A stretch of 64,000 nucleotides of DNA from Paenibacillus taihuensis (GTDB taxonomy: Bacteria > Bacillota > Bacilli > Paenibacillales > Paenibacillaceae): contig NZ_QTTN01000013.1 in the NCBI RefSeq assembly GCF_003386535.1, forward strand, positions 83,267 through 147,266. Direction: 5' to 3'. The notes under the pieces are model-generated. The model had not been told where the DNA came from, made no database searches, and saw nothing but the letters and a program-made list of their open reading frames with translations. Every line of letters begins with the position of its first letter. Position 1 is the stretch's first letter. Shown here piece by piece: positions 17,739 to 26,929 of this stretch. Both the position numbers and the translations under genes were made by a program.

Positions 17739-18830
17739 TTATAAATAAACTTCTTTCCCTGTCTCCGACGATTGGTAGATCGCTTCCAGAATTTGCGTAA
17801 CTACGAAAGCCTGCTCCGGCGTAACTACCGGCTCCGTATCGTTAACGATGCACTGCAGCCACTGTCGTGCTTCCCTTGTGCCCGGATCCTCCGCATTCGG
17901 CCCGAAATAGGCAATGCCTGGTCCAGACTTCGGCTTCATCTCCGTGAGCTTGCCGAACTGGACGTTATTGAAGACGAGTTCACCACGGAAATCCGCTCCC
18001 TGCTTCATCTCTGCTCCGCCATCCGTGCCGTAGAGCGATGCCTTCGCTTCTTTCTCGTCGGTTGTATTGAGCGCCCAGGAGCTTTCAAGGAAAATCGTCG
18101 CGCCATTCTCCATCTTAATCAGTCCGAAAGCGGAATCCTCCACGTTAAGCGTCTCCGAATTCCATGGTCCGAACATGTTGCCTTCGGGCTTGTCCTTCAG
18201 CTTATAGAAGACCGATCCCGTTACGGATTTCGGCTTATAATTGTCCGTAAACCAGAGCACCAGGTCGAGGGCGTGGGTGCCAATATCGATCAAGCAGCCG
18301 CCGCCTTGCTGCTCTTTGTCTGCGAATACGCCCCACGTCGGCAAAGCGCGCCGGCGTATGGCATGCGCTTTGGCCATGTAGATTTCTCCCAATGACCCTT
18401 CCTGGCAAGCCCGGTAAAGCGTCTGCGAATCGTCATTAAATCGGTTCTGATAGCCAATCGTCAGCTTCTTGCCGGTTCTCTTCGCTGCATCCACCATCTT
18501 GCGCGCTTCGGCAGAGTTGATCGCCATCGGCTTCTCGCACATCACGTGCTTTCCCGCTTCCAGCGCATCGACCGTAATGAACGAATGCTGCAGGTTAGGC
18601 GTGAGCACATGAACGACATCAATGGACTCATCCTTCAATAGCTCTTGGTAGTCCGTGTATATTTTCGCATCCGGTCCGCCGAATTCGCTCGCCGCCTTCT
18701 TCGCCTTCTCGATGTCGATATCGCAGAACGCCGTCATTACAGCCAGTTCAGAAAGCTTGGCGAGAGATGGCATATGTTTCTGATTCGCGATGCCTCCGCA
18801 TCCGATAATACCGATATTCAACTTGCTCAT
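17739..18830 (-). CDS. Gfo/Idh/MocA-family oxidoreductase
   Basis: A 363-residue NAD(P)-dependent sugar or polyol dehydrogenase. The N-terminal Rossmann domain opens with LNIGIIGCGGIANQKH, and the family signature CEKPMAIN holds the catalytic-region lysine. The C-terminal alpha/beta domain carries GGGCLIDIGTHALDLVLWF, typical of the substrate side. It lies 22 bp downstream of the TIM-barrel isomerase gene, with which it forms a two-gene operon. Such pairs commonly handle inositol-like or unusual sugars. The substrate cannot be inferred. Confidence 0.88.
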   Translation of the reverse strand: MSKLNIGIIGCGGIANQKHMPSLAKLSELAVMTAFCDIDIEKAKKAASEFGGPDAKIYTDYQELLKDESIDVVHVLTPNLQHSFITVDALEAGKHVMCEKPMAINSAEARKMVDAAKRTGKKLTIGYQNRFNDDSQTLYRACQEGSLGEIYMAKAHAIRRRALPTWGVFADKEQQGGGCLIDIGTHALDLVLWFTDNYKPKSVTGSVFYKLKDKPEGNMFGPWNSETLNVEDSAFGLIKMENGATIFLESSWALNTTDEKEAKASLYGTDGGAEMKQGADFRGELVFNNVQFGKLTEMKPKSGPGIAYFGPNAEDPGTREARQWLQCIVNDTEPVVTPEQAFVVTQILEAIYQSSETGKEVYL

Positions 18831-18852
18831 GAGTAGTCGCTCCTCTCTTCTA

Positions 18853-19740
18853 TTAAACTGGCTGGGACGCCTGCAAGTATTGCTTTAACACTTGCAAGTC
18901 ACTGCGAACGCTCTGCAGCTTATCGGCTGATTCGCCTTCATTCTCCACTAGAGCATACCGGATATGACCCATTTCTTGAATGCTCGCATAAGTACCCTTC
19001 AGATCAAAAGCGCCTGTTCCAAGATCGACGAAATCGCTTGGAGCTGTATATTTTCCATATGCTTGGAACGCTTCCATATCTTCGTCCCCATTCTGGCGCA
19101 TCGCTTCGATAATATTAAGCGGGCCGGCAAGGGTTCTACTTATGTCCTTCTGATGGACAATGTCGCATCGCTCTCCGAGCTTCTTCAGAACATCGATCGG
19201 ATCGAGTCCGGCGCGCAGCACCCAAACCATGTCCAGCTCAAACTTGAGGTAAGAAGGATCTGTGTTCTCCAGCAGCAGGTCGAATAACGTTGTATCGCCG
19301 ACGCTTTTGAACTCGTGGGCGTGGTTATGCAGATAGAATTGGAACCCTCTTTCTTTCAACTTCTTCCCTACGGCATTCATTTGCTCCGCGCTTCGAAGCG
19401 TATCCTCCCGATTTCTGATGAACACGGATGGAAGAACGATATTCCGGCATTCGAACGTCTCGTAATATTCCAGTACGCGATCCCAGTCAAATGCAGCCAA
19501 ATCCTGCCCCGGCATCAGCCCTTCATGGACGGATATGGCAGTTAAGCCCAGCTCCCGAAGCTTCGCTCCTACGACCTCCGCCGGAACTTCATCGATAAAA
19601 CGCGTGAACGACTTCATGTTGAACCCGATCAACTCAAGGTTCTCGTAACCGGCAGCGGCCAGCTTCTCGAGCGTGCCGAAATAATCCTCGCCTAGCTCCT
19701 TGTGGACGGAAAACACATTAATACCTGCAGAAATACGCAT
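18853..19740 (-). CDS. Sugar phosphate isomerase/epimerase (xylose isomerase-like TIM barrel)
   Basis: A protein of about 295 residues with the AP-endonuclease-2/xylose-isomerase fold. The start MRISAGINVFSVHKELGEDYFG is followed by KLAAAGYENLELIGF. Candidate metal ligands sit in FYLHNHAHEF, LKFELDMVWV and DIVHQKD. It should epimerise or isomerise a ketose-like substrate in a pathway with the adjacent Gfo/Idh oxidoreductase. The frame opens at ATG 19746. AAGGAG spacing favours the ATG two codons later (19740), which I used. Confidence 0.85.
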   Translation of the reverse strand: MRISAGINVFSVHKELGEDYFGTLEKLAAAGYENLELIGFNMKSFTRFIDEVPAEVVGAKLRELGLTAISVHEGLMPGQDLAAFDWDRVLEYYETFECRNIVLPSVFIRNREDTLRSAEQMNAVGKKLKERGFQFYLHNHAHEFKSVGDTTLFDLLLENTDPSYLKFELDMVWVLRAGLDPIDVLKKLGERCDIVHQKDISRTLAGPLNIIEAMRQNGDEDMEAFQAYGKYTAPSDFVDLGTGAFDLKGTYASIQEMGHIRYALVENEGESADKLQSVRSDLQVLKQYLQASQPV

Positions 19741-19866
19741 GCACATGCACTCCTTTTTACAAAATCCCCTGCATCTTCATCATACCGCTCCCATTATCTG
19801 TCCACTTTCGATTTCCGTACTAATTTACTTTCAATATTACGACTTCTTCGCTAAATAAAATAAAGA

Positions 19867-19887
19867 AGCCCGCGATCATCGCGGGCT
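19867..19887 (-). terminator. Orphan intrinsic terminator
   Basis: AGCCCGCG pairs with CGCGGGCT around a 5-base loop, followed on the minus strand by a T-rich tract. It lies between the isomerase gene and the PhyH gene, downstream of the repeat-type terminator at 20021. The stretch 19888-20020 holds no gene I can support. Confidence 0.6.
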
Positions 19888-20020
19888 AAATTCGAACTAT
19901 CAATTATGTGAACCAACAGCTGCGAAGCTTTGTCGACCATCGCCGCAAGCTCTATCATAATTCAATTAGTGGAGTTGGGAAACTACGAAGGAAAATTTGG
20001 AAAGAACGTCTGCGAAAACA

Positions 20021-20060
20021 AAAAGAGCCGTATGACTCCAGTGGAAGTCATACAGCATCT
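20021..20060 (-). terminator. Repeat-family terminator, copy 1 (after PhyH gene)
   Basis: A hairpin with the core GTATGACTCC/GGAAGTCATAC, flanked by AAAAGAGCC on one side and ATCTT on the other. On the minus strand it ends in GGCTCTTTTT. Closely similar copies lie at 22951 and 34504, each just after a minus-strand gene. Confidence 0.7.
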
Positions 20061-20100
20061 TAAGTAAGCTTTGTCATCAAAAGACCGTCCCGAAACGACG

Positions 20101-20940
20101 TTAATTGGTTCCCACAGCCTTGAAATGGCCGCGAGGCTTCTTTCCGCTCCAGCGTTCGTCAATGACTTCAAGCGAAGATTGGTAGCGCGTATCGACGCTA
20201 AGGCGATACTGGTTCGTCGTGTTCTCCAGCGAACAGTGCATCAGGAACATGCCGAAAATGATAATATCTCCTGCCCGAAATTCAGTAGTCGCCCATTTGC
20301 CCCCGAATTTGTTCGTAATGATGAGCGGATCATCCGTGTAATGGCCGACGCCGTCGTTGTCCGAATCCTTCGTCCCGTACGACTTCTTCAGATCCTCGAA
20401 GTTATGAGAGTCCAGGCAAAGCGCTAGTCCCCCCATCGCGTAATCGATATCGCCGATTGGCGACCATACCGTATAAAGGTTATGCGTGCCTCGGCCCATG
20501 TAGACAATATCGTAATGCGCGCCCGTGTAATCGCCCTTACCGACAGCCCGAAGCCACTTATACTGATACGTCAGCGACTGCTCGCCCAGCAGCTGATCGA
20601 AGAAACGCATAATATGGTCGCCGTTCAGCACGTCCAGCAGCTCTGGCAGGTCTTCGTTCGTGCCGCCAAAGAACAACGTTTTGCTGCCGTCCGCCATAAC
20701 GCCTTCCTCAAGTACGGTATCCCGTTCAAGCTTGCCCATCTTCTGCATCTTTTCCAATACGGCACGTCTTGCCTTCAACACTTGCTCACGGTCATGAAAT
20801 CCGCGCAGCAATAGATAACCATCTTCCTTGATTCGCTTATTCAATGCGTCGAAGTCATGCAGGATATCATTCGAATCACGCAATTCCGTTAAATGCGGTC
20901 CGCCAAGCTCCAGTTCGCGACTTCCTACTTTAACCATCAT
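20101..20940 (-). CDS. Phytanoyl-CoA dioxygenase (PhyH) family protein
   Basis: A non-haem Fe(II)/2-oxoglutarate dioxygenase of about 280 residues. The iron triad is visible as H162 and D164 in GAHYDIVY and H255 in FLMHCSLENTT, followed by Arg in QYRLSVDTRYQ for 2-oxoglutarate (numbering from the longest frame, ATG 21000). Such enzymes hydroxylate small molecules. Bacterial members act on sugars, amino acids or secondary metabolites, so the substrate is open. An AGAGGGG motif suggests the start at codon 21 (20940) rather than 21000. The divergent AraC-type gene at 21100 is its likely regulator. A repeat-family terminator follows. Confidence 0.85.
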   Translation of the reverse strand: MMVKVGSRELELGGPHLTELRDSNDILHDFDALNKRIKEDGYLLLRGFHDREQVLKARRAVLEKMQKMGKLERDTVLEEGVMADGSKTLFFGGTNEDLPELLDVLNGDHIMRFFDQLLGEQSLTYQYKWLRAVGKGDYTGAHYDIVYMGRGTHNLYTVWSPIGDIDYAMGGLALCLDSHNFEDLKKSYGTKDSDNDGVGHYTDDPLIITNKFGGKWATTEFRAGDIIIFGMFLMHCSLENTTNQYRLSVDTRYQSSLEVIDERWSGKKPRGHFKAVGTN

Positions 20941-21042
20941 GCCGCCTTGCCCCTCTCGAGTTTCGAATTTCGAATTGTATAACTCAAGTTTAAGGTTCAA
21001 CTACGTTCTGCACCATGGAAAAAGATCGATCAAACATGTATA

Positions 21043-21060
21043 ATCGTACAAAAATACGAT
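21043..21060. promoter_or_regulatory. Inverted repeat in the divergent PhyH/AraC promoter region
   Basis: ATCGTA-N6-TACGAT lies between the divergently transcribed genes and touches a plus-strand TATAAT (21039-21044), consistent with an operator for the AraC-type regulator. Confidence 0.45.
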
Positions 21061-21099
21061 GTCGATTCCTACTTCGAGAAAAAGGGGCTTAATTCTCTG

Positions 21100-21906
21100 A
21101 TGGCTTACATCAATATTCCCTATCAGCTAGCGGAAACGCAGTTTCCCCCGCCTTGCCAGTTTAAGTCTATCTGGAAAGTAGAAGCAAATAACAGCTATCA
21201 GGCCGTTCATCCACAAGGATTAATATCTCCCGGACTATTCGTTACTTTGGAGGGAAGAGGTAAATTCGTTCAGGATGGCAAGGAAACGATACTTGCTGCA
21301 GGAACGTTGTTTTTCGTGCGGGAACGGATCCCCTGCTCTTATGATTGCGTTGATGACAACTGGAAATTTTACTTTATCCATTTCGATCAGCTTCCTATGA
21401 TTGAGCATTTAGGCCTTCCCATTGGGGAACGGATCACGTCTACAAAAATAAATGAGGCCGTCCGGTTATGCGAACGCCTCATTGAGATTCTTATTCTTAA
21501 ATCGATTGGCCACGAGTACGCTGCGCATCTCCTTCTTCAAGAGCTGCTGCTCTTATTTGCCGGCGACCAGATCATCAAGCTGGGCAGCAGTCTCGACTTG
21601 GAGGAAATCTTGCTCCACATGCACCGAGCCATCGATCAGCCATTCCGCAGCGAAGATTTCATTCGCCACAGCGGTTTATCCCGAACCGCGTTCTTCTCCC
21701 AATTTCGCGAGATGACCGGGAAATCTCCGAACCAGTACATGCTGGAGCTCAAGCTTGCTTCGGCTAAAGTTTCACTGGAATCAACCAGCACTTCCGTGAA
21801 GGACATTGCTGCAGCGCTCCATTTCTACGACGAATTCCACTTGTCGAAATCGTTCAAGAAGCGTTACGGCGTCTCTCCTCGTTCGTATCGGAAGATGCAC
21901 AGTTAG
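21100..21906 (+). CDS. AraC-family transcriptional regulator
   Basis: The 268-residue product has an N-terminal cupin-like sensing domain (GLFVTLEGRGKFVQDGKETI ... AAGTLFFVRERIPCSY) and a C-terminal double helix-turn-helix at about 170-268 (LSRTAFFSQFREMTGKSPNQYM; YDEFHLSKSFKKRYGVSPRSYRK). The sugar- or small-molecule-binding cupin suggests an effector-responsive activator. It is divergent from the PhyH dioxygenase gene with only about 160 bp between translation starts, so that gene is the likely target. AAGGGG precedes the ATG by 12 bp. Confidence 0.88.
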   Translation: MAYINIPYQLAETQFPPPCQFKSIWKVEANNSYQAVHPQGLISPGLFVTLEGRGKFVQDGKETILAAGTLFFVRERIPCSYDCVDDNWKFYFIHFDQLPMIEHLGLPIGERITSTKINEAVRLCERLIEILILKSIGHEYAAHLLLQELLLLFAGDQIIKLGSSLDLEEILLHMHRAIDQPFRSEDFIRHSGLSRTAFFSQFREMTGKSPNQYMLELKLASAKVSLESTSTSVKDIAAALHFYDEFHLSKSFKKRYGVSPRSYRKMHS

Positions 21907-21962
21907 TTCAGCTCTTTTTACGTGTCAGCAGGTGTTCGATAGATCTGTGCTTCCTCCGATAA

Positions 21963-22742
21963 TTACGCCCATTCATTAATCAGCCTTTTCTCTTCATCTG
22001 ATAAACGGCCGCGCCGCGCAGCTTGCAGATTCGAATGGATCCACTCTTGTTTCCTCATCGAAACGATAACCTTGTCAACTATTTCCTGCTCGGTCACCCA
22101 TCTCAGCAGCAGGTCCGCAGCTTGATCCGATTCGATTTCGTCCAGTTTCCAACCTCGCACGAAAGGCGATAGCGCAACCGTTGTCAACCCCATCTCCTTG
22201 GCGATGACGAACGTTTCCTGGGTCCTTTGATGCGCAATATTGTAAGGAGCTAATACATGCGTAACCGGATGATCAGCAGGAAGACGATCGAGATGCGAAG
22301 GCTCGACCATGCCAAGCCCTATCGTTCCGACTTTCCCGTGATCCATCCAGCGTTTCGCAAGGTCCATTTCCTGCCGAAGCCTATGTTCATCATCATGCGT
22401 ATGGATAACCAGCACATCGATACGATCGGTTTGAAGCTCTTGCAGCATCACATCGATATGATGGGGCTCGTAGCGGCTAAAACCGACCAGTTTATCGGAC
22501 TGGCCTGGCAGGTTAAAGAAATTCCACGCCATGATTTCCGCTTCATTACGCCTGCTCAGAGCTTGCAATACTTTCCCGAGCGCCACCCGTTCCTGATAAT
22601 AGGTTGTATCGATCAGCTGAATTCCACTATCGAGGCACGCTCCGACAATCGCGCACTGCTCTTCGAACGAAGCCATCGGGTCGTTGCCCAGTTCCTCAAT
22701 GAACGAGTGTCCTCCGAGCCCGAGTTTTGTTACGTTCGGCAT
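21963..22742 (-). CDS. Aldo/keto reductase-like protein lacking the usual lysine
   Basis: A TIM-barrel protein of about 259 residues of the AKR superfamily (LGLGGHSF start, SGIQLIDTTYYQERVALGK with the conserved Asp and Tyr, DVLVIHTHDD with the His). The strand that normally carries the catalytic Lys reads EIMAWNFFN and has no lysine, so classical hydride-transfer chemistry may be lost or changed. The frame opens at 22763; GGGGGAG favours the ATG at 22742. It converges with the AraC gene, and no clear terminator separates them. Confidence 0.75.
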   Translation of the reverse strand: MPNVTKLGLGGHSFIEELGNDPMASFEEQCAIVGACLDSGIQLIDTTYYQERVALGKVLQALSRRNEAEIMAWNFFNLPGQSDKLVGFSRYEPHHIDVMLQELQTDRIDVLVIHTHDDEHRLRQEMDLAKRWMDHGKVGTIGLGMVEPSHLDRLPADHPVTHVLAPYNIAHQRTQETFVIAKEMGLTTVALSPFVRGWKLDEIESDQAADLLLRWVTEQEIVDKVIVSMRKQEWIHSNLQAARRGRLSDEEKRLINEWA

Positions 22743-22950
22743 GCTTCTCATCTCCCCCGTCAAAATAGATTCATAAATCTATTATAGCAAGGGGAAAGAC
22801 GAAGCATAAGAAGTGATAAAAAATGAATGGAGCGCACATGTGAAGAAATTGCAAAAGCATCGATCTGGTGCGAACGCAATAGAGCCAGCCAATCCTGAAT
22901 ATAAAGTCCCTTTAGAGCAGAGCATCGGTGCAATTTGTAAGAAAAATGGA

Positions 22951-22990
22951 AAAAGAGCCGCATGACTCCTTTGGAAGTCACACAGCTCTT
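22951..22990 (-). terminator. Repeat-family terminator, copy 2
   Basis: The same hairpin family as at 20021 (GAGCCGCATGACTCC core with TTTGG loop), located after the stop of the nucleotidyltransferase-GrpB gene at 23030. On the minus strand it ends GCGGCTCTTTTTCC. Confidence 0.7.
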
Positions 22991-23029
22991 TCCACGGATT
23001 CCCGTGGAGAATAGAAAGCAACCATCAAG

Positions 23030-24394
23030 CTAATGATTACTCTGCCACACTCGTGCACGTTCTTTCATTTCCTCTACAAAAGCGCGCTTACGGTTCTGAT
23101 AGCCCAATAAGCTATTGGGTGATGCTTCTGCCGCAGCTTTCTTCGTTGCAGCGTAACGACTCACCTCATCGGGATGTGTACGCAAATAATCACGCAAGAT
23201 TAAATTATCTCTCCACAAGTCACCGTCAAATGGGACAAAGCTGAGGTTAAAGTTACTCGACCCTCTTTTTCGGAAGAAAAATCGACCGGGTCTTCGTCCA
23301 TCTTCTCCTAGAAATTCATAGTTTAGCTTCGCAAGAGTTTCAATATGAACTTCCTTCAGACGATCTTCCGCTTGCGTCCCAACCAGAATATCGACAATAG
23401 GCTTCGCATCCAGCCCGTCTACGGAAGTGCTGCCGAAGTGTTCAATAGCAATAACGATATCCGAAATTGCTTGTCTTAGTCGGTGTGCTTCTTCTTTGAA
23501 CAAAACGGACCAATTGGAGTCAAACGGCAAGACGCTAACATCGGTTTCTTCGGCATTGTTCGGTTTGCTCGTTTCGGCTATCAATCTTTCCGTATCGCTG
23601 ATTAAGGCTTGAAGCTCATCAACTGCCGCACCCGGGCTGCTTACTTGCGATAGCAGCGCATAGCATCGGCGAACTCTTTCCTCGAAGCCGTCAGGTGTAG
23701 AAGGGAACGCGGCGCATGCAGCTACCGCTCCTTTCTCATTCAGCAGGTAGGTCCGGTTTATCGCAAACAACACTTGGGTTAAGCAGCTCACAGCGCGGAA
23801 CAGATGACCGGCCACATAGGAGACGTCGCTTCGGCTAATCCCTTTACGTGCGTTACCTGCGGAGAAATCCGCTTCCCACATGAACTTGGCCATTACCGCA
23901 TCACGCAGTGCATCCGGATATGTCGCGCATAATGCCTTCAACGCTTGAATGCGTCCATTCGGGTCCCATAACGGCTTGCATATCGCTGCCTCCCCCATAT
24001 AGATTGCGCTGCAGAAGGCATGCGGATGGCCTGGCTGATAATGAACGGATAATCGCCCTTGCAAACAGTCTTCCACAACTGTCTTGACCTGCTCCAAATC
24101 CCTGTACAACAAATCAACAGGCAGTGACCGGATCTGGAGCCACCCTCCGCCGTTAATCCACGGGCCCCACTCGCCAATCGGCGTGATGATGTCGTTTCTA
24201 CCGAGATCATCAAGCTCGGCCGCGAACGCAGCCAATGCTTGCGTGTCCACGGGATGATCGGGATCATAATAGATCCCGATATCGATATCCGAGCTCCCGG
24301 TATGCGTTCCCCGCGCGCGCGAACCGCCTAAGACGATGCCCTCGATGCCTGGAACGGAGCGAAGCCGACTTACGATTATTTCAAGAAGCCGCAT
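23030..24394 (-). CDS. Nucleotidyltransferase-GrpB (UPF0157) fusion protein
   Basis: A protein of about 454 residues that joins two modules. The N-terminal half is a pol-beta-type nucleotidyltransferase (GIVLGGSRARGTHTGSSDIDI, with the GS...DxD active-site pattern) followed by a DUF4037-like helical region. From about residue 290 a GrpB domain begins (LPFDSNWSVLFKEEAHRL; HFGSTSVDGLDAKPIVDI), itself a nucleotidyltransferase-like fold. The frame extends to 24478, inside the GH116 gene, but the first 28 codons look unlike the family. The ATG at 24394, 17 bp after the GH116 stop and preceded by AGAGGTGAG, is the better start. Its role in a sugar operon is not evident; small-molecule nucleotidylation is possible. 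Confidence 0.8.
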   Translation of the reverse strand: MRLLEIIVSRLRSVPGIEGIVLGGSRARGTHTGSSDIDIGIYYDPDHPVDTQALAAFAAELDDLGRNDIITPIGEWGPWINGGGWLQIRSLPVDLLYRDLEQVKTVVEDCLQGRLSVHYQPGHPHAFCSAIYMGEAAICKPLWDPNGRIQALKALCATYPDALRDAVMAKFMWEADFSAGNARKGISRSDVSYVAGHLFRAVSCLTQVLFAINRTYLLNEKGAVAACAAFPSTPDGFEERVRRCYALLSQVSSPGAAVDELQALISDTERLIAETSKPNNAEETDVSVLPFDSNWSVLFKEEAHRLRQAISDIVIAIEHFGSTSVDGLDAKPIVDILVGTQAEDRLKEVHIETLAKLNYEFLGEDGRRPGRFFFRKRGSSNFNLSFVPFDGDLWRDNLILRDYLRTHPDEVSRYAATKKAAAEASPNSLLGYQNRKRAFVEEMKERARVWQSNH

Positions 24395-24413
24395 GGTGTC
24401 CAGAAGCTCACCT

Positions 24414-26879
24414 CTAACCGTTAATGATAATTTCCTTGCCGCAGGCCAATACTCGTAAATTCGAGGCATCACCAGCAAGCACGCTCACTTCGATGTCATG
24501 TTCGCCAGTACGTTCGTTGAGCTTCTGGCTATAGGTTCCCCAAGCACGCCCCGTGCTCCAGAAGCTCGTATATTCGGCTTGATTGATGACAGGGGCAAAC
24601 TTAATGACGCCATAGCTCATATCAAACTCAAAGCCGCTCAGCGCAATCAGCAGTCCCCAGCTCGACATCGATCTTGCATAATGATGGCCGCACTCCACTT
24701 CGTTCCAAGGGCTGCGGCGGTAGCCGTCATGACGGTCCCTCACTGCCTTTACAAGCTGGAGGCCTTCTTCAATAAAGCCTTCATAGATAAGATGAGTGGC
24801 TACATGATATTCGATTCCGGTCCAAACCTCATCCGAGTAGACGAAAGGAAGCTTCGGACGGCCTCCATTCGGCCAAGAGCAAAGAACTAGCCCCTGTTCG
24901 TCATTCAAGGTATAGGTCCGCTGGCAATTGACGTGATCGTTGAAATCCGTCTTAAAGTTATACTTGAACACCGCGTGAATCGCGCTTTGTACCCGCTCCT
25001 TAGGCAACAGGTAGCCAAGGCCGTACAAATGCGCCAGCTGCTGGCCGAGCAGTTGATCGGACAGACAACCAATGCCATGCTGGTACTTATGTGCATTCAC
25101 GTCATCCAATCGCTGCACGTAGTACTCGCCGTCCCATGTCAGCTCATCCAGCCGTTTCGAGCTCTTCTCGAATGCCTCCGAATATCGAGCCGCTACCTCG
25201 TTCTCGCCTAAGTAAGCCGCCATCTCGGAAGCTGCGCGAAGCGCGCCTAGGAAGAAGATGCCTGTCAGCGGATTCGGTCCGTAGAACTCGATGTCATAGG
25301 TGTTATGCTGGATGCCGTCGAATACAAGGTCTCCGTCCGTATCCCAATGCTCCGGCCCGTAGTCCAGCGTCTTCTGGATCGCAGGCCACAGCTCACGAAG
25401 AAATTCGTCATCGCCGCTCAGCTTCCATTCCCTATAAGCACGCATGATCGTTCCCATTTGACCGTCGGCCGCAGCAGGCGCAGGCTGTCCGTTCCAGTTC
25501 CACTGCGAATCGAACATTTGGAAAGCTCGGAAATTCATTTTCCCGTCCTCGTTCACTTCGGTTAGAAACTCCGTCCGCCTCATGTTCCGCTCAAGCTCTG
25601 GGAAGAGAAATGCGACCGTCTGCGCATAGTTCCACACATGCGTACATGTTCCGTCACAGCTGCCGGCATCGTCGAAGCAGCCTTCATAGCCGTAGAACCG
25701 GCCATCGATCAGCCGGAAGCAAGTCGTGCTTCTCAGCACCGTCATATTGCCCGAAAGAGCTTCAAGCACAGGTCTTGGTAACGCGCTATCGAATAGCGCT
25801 TGATGGAACGCTTTTGTCCCCTTCTCAAGCCGCTCTCTCTCCGCTACAAGATAGGTCGCTGCTGCCCATGAGCTGTCAAACTGACCTGCATAATAATTCT
25901 GCGTCGTTTGTCTGCCCTCTTCCTTTACGCAAATATGCGCATTCCAGCCGTTGATCCGGTTGGGGAAATGCCATGCGAGCACAAATGCGAACGATTTCGT
26001 CTCTCCGGGAGCCAGCGTCTCGTAAGCGCCGATGGAGCCGGTATCCGTACGTCCGGTATCCGATGGCGTATCGTATCCGAGATCGTTCAGTCTGCCATCC
26101 TCCGCGAAATCGTCCCAAAATTCCTGCAAGAAATCAAACCATGCGCCGCGCAGCCAAGCGGGCTTGCAGGTTATATGCGGATTCGTCGTCAAGAGGGCAA
26201 GCGTACCTTGCTGGAGGTCATCCGCAGCAAACTTGTTCGTCCCGAGCACAAGACCCGAACAATCTCCCTCCTGGCGGAATTCGTTGAAATTGCCTCCGGC
26301 GTTCTTCATGTTCAAATTGCCGAACTTATCGTATTCCAGCCCGCCAAGCGGATTGAGAATGGATCCGGCAATCGTAACGTCCACCGGTTCATCGGATGTA
26401 TTCGTTACCCGGTAGGTTAAATAAGCGCCAGGAATGCTTGAATCATCCACTTGTAGCGGAATGAACGGCGTGAACGCCTCCAGAGACACCTGTACCGGCA
26501 AAGCGCCATCCTCGAAATCGACCTGCATGATCGGATATTCGCCTCGAAGGGAGGAGCTCTCCATACGCGGAAGACCGGCCCCTGTTATCGGATGATAGCC
26601 GTGCGAGAGACTATGTGGCTGCGGTAAGCGCGCTTCGAGCACCTTCGCAACCGGGCTGCCGCTCTCCGTCTTCGCCCATATCGCGAAGTACGTGTTCGGC
26701 ATCTGCACGCCTTTGCCTGGCCTGTTAAAAATCTCCCAATCTCTAAACTCTCCCCTGCTCCCAATGGAGATATTGCCGGTACCGATCCCCCCAAGCAGGA
26801 AAGCGGCCTCTGTGGCCTCCGCCGGGTAAACGGTTGTTCGAGAGGATTGCGATGCAAGCAATTGCGGAGCATTAACCAT
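24414..26879 (-). CDS. GH116-like glycosidase, paralogue A
   Basis: An 821-residue cytoplasmic enzyme without a signal peptide, similar to the GBA2/COG4354 group (GH116): an N-terminal beta domain (FLLGGIGTGNISIGSRGEF ... WEIFNRPG) and a C-terminal alpha/alpha barrel from about 370. The acid/base-type aspartate appears as D529 in HNTYDIEFYGPN. The conserved block SCDGTCTHVWNYAQ differs from paralogue B (SCEGTCTHVWNYEQ). GH116 enzymes hydrolyse beta-glucosides or beta-xylosides. The gene lies 50 bp after paralogue B, and both follow the transporter genes, so they should cleave the imported oligosaccharide. Confidence 0.82.
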   Translation of the reverse strand: MVNAPQLLASQSSRTTVYPAEATEAAFLLGGIGTGNISIGSRGEFRDWEIFNRPGKGVQMPNTYFAIWAKTESGSPVAKVLEARLPQPHSLSHGYHPITGAGLPRMESSSLRGEYPIMQVDFEDGALPVQVSLEAFTPFIPLQVDDSSIPGAYLTYRVTNTSDEPVDVTIAGSILNPLGGLEYDKFGNLNMKNAGGNFNEFRQEGDCSGLVLGTNKFAADDLQQGTLALLTTNPHITCKPAWLRGAWFDFLQEFWDDFAEDGRLNDLGYDTPSDTGRTDTGSIGAYETLAPGETKSFAFVLAWHFPNRINGWNAHICVKEEGRQTTQNYYAGQFDSSWAAATYLVAERERLEKGTKAFHQALFDSALPRPVLEALSGNMTVLRSTTCFRLIDGRFYGYEGCFDDAGSCDGTCTHVWNYAQTVAFLFPELERNMRRTEFLTEVNEDGKMNFRAFQMFDSQWNWNGQPAPAAADGQMGTIMRAYREWKLSGDDEFLRELWPAIQKTLDYGPEHWDTDGDLVFDGIQHNTYDIEFYGPNPLTGIFFLGALRAASEMAAYLGENEVAARYSEAFEKSSKRLDELTWDGEYYVQRLDDVNAHKYQHGIGCLSDQLLGQQLAHLYGLGYLLPKERVQSAIHAVFKYNFKTDFNDHVNCQRTYTLNDEQGLVLCSWPNGGRPKLPFVYSDEVWTGIEYHVATHLIYEGFIEEGLQLVKAVRDRHDGYRRSPWNEVECGHHYARSMSSWGLLIALSGFEFDMSYGVIKFAPVINQAEYTSFWSTGRAWGTYSQKLNERTGEHDIEVSVLAGDASNLRVLACGKEIIING

Positions 26880-26929
26880 TACACTTCACTCCTTCATGGA
26901 TTTGTCGCGAACCTAAGCTTATCCTGCTA

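Noticed and set aside
19983..20171. Minus-strand frame near the first repeat-family terminator
   Set aside because: It runs through the terminator and overlaps the PhyH 3' end; it is a by-product of the hairpin.
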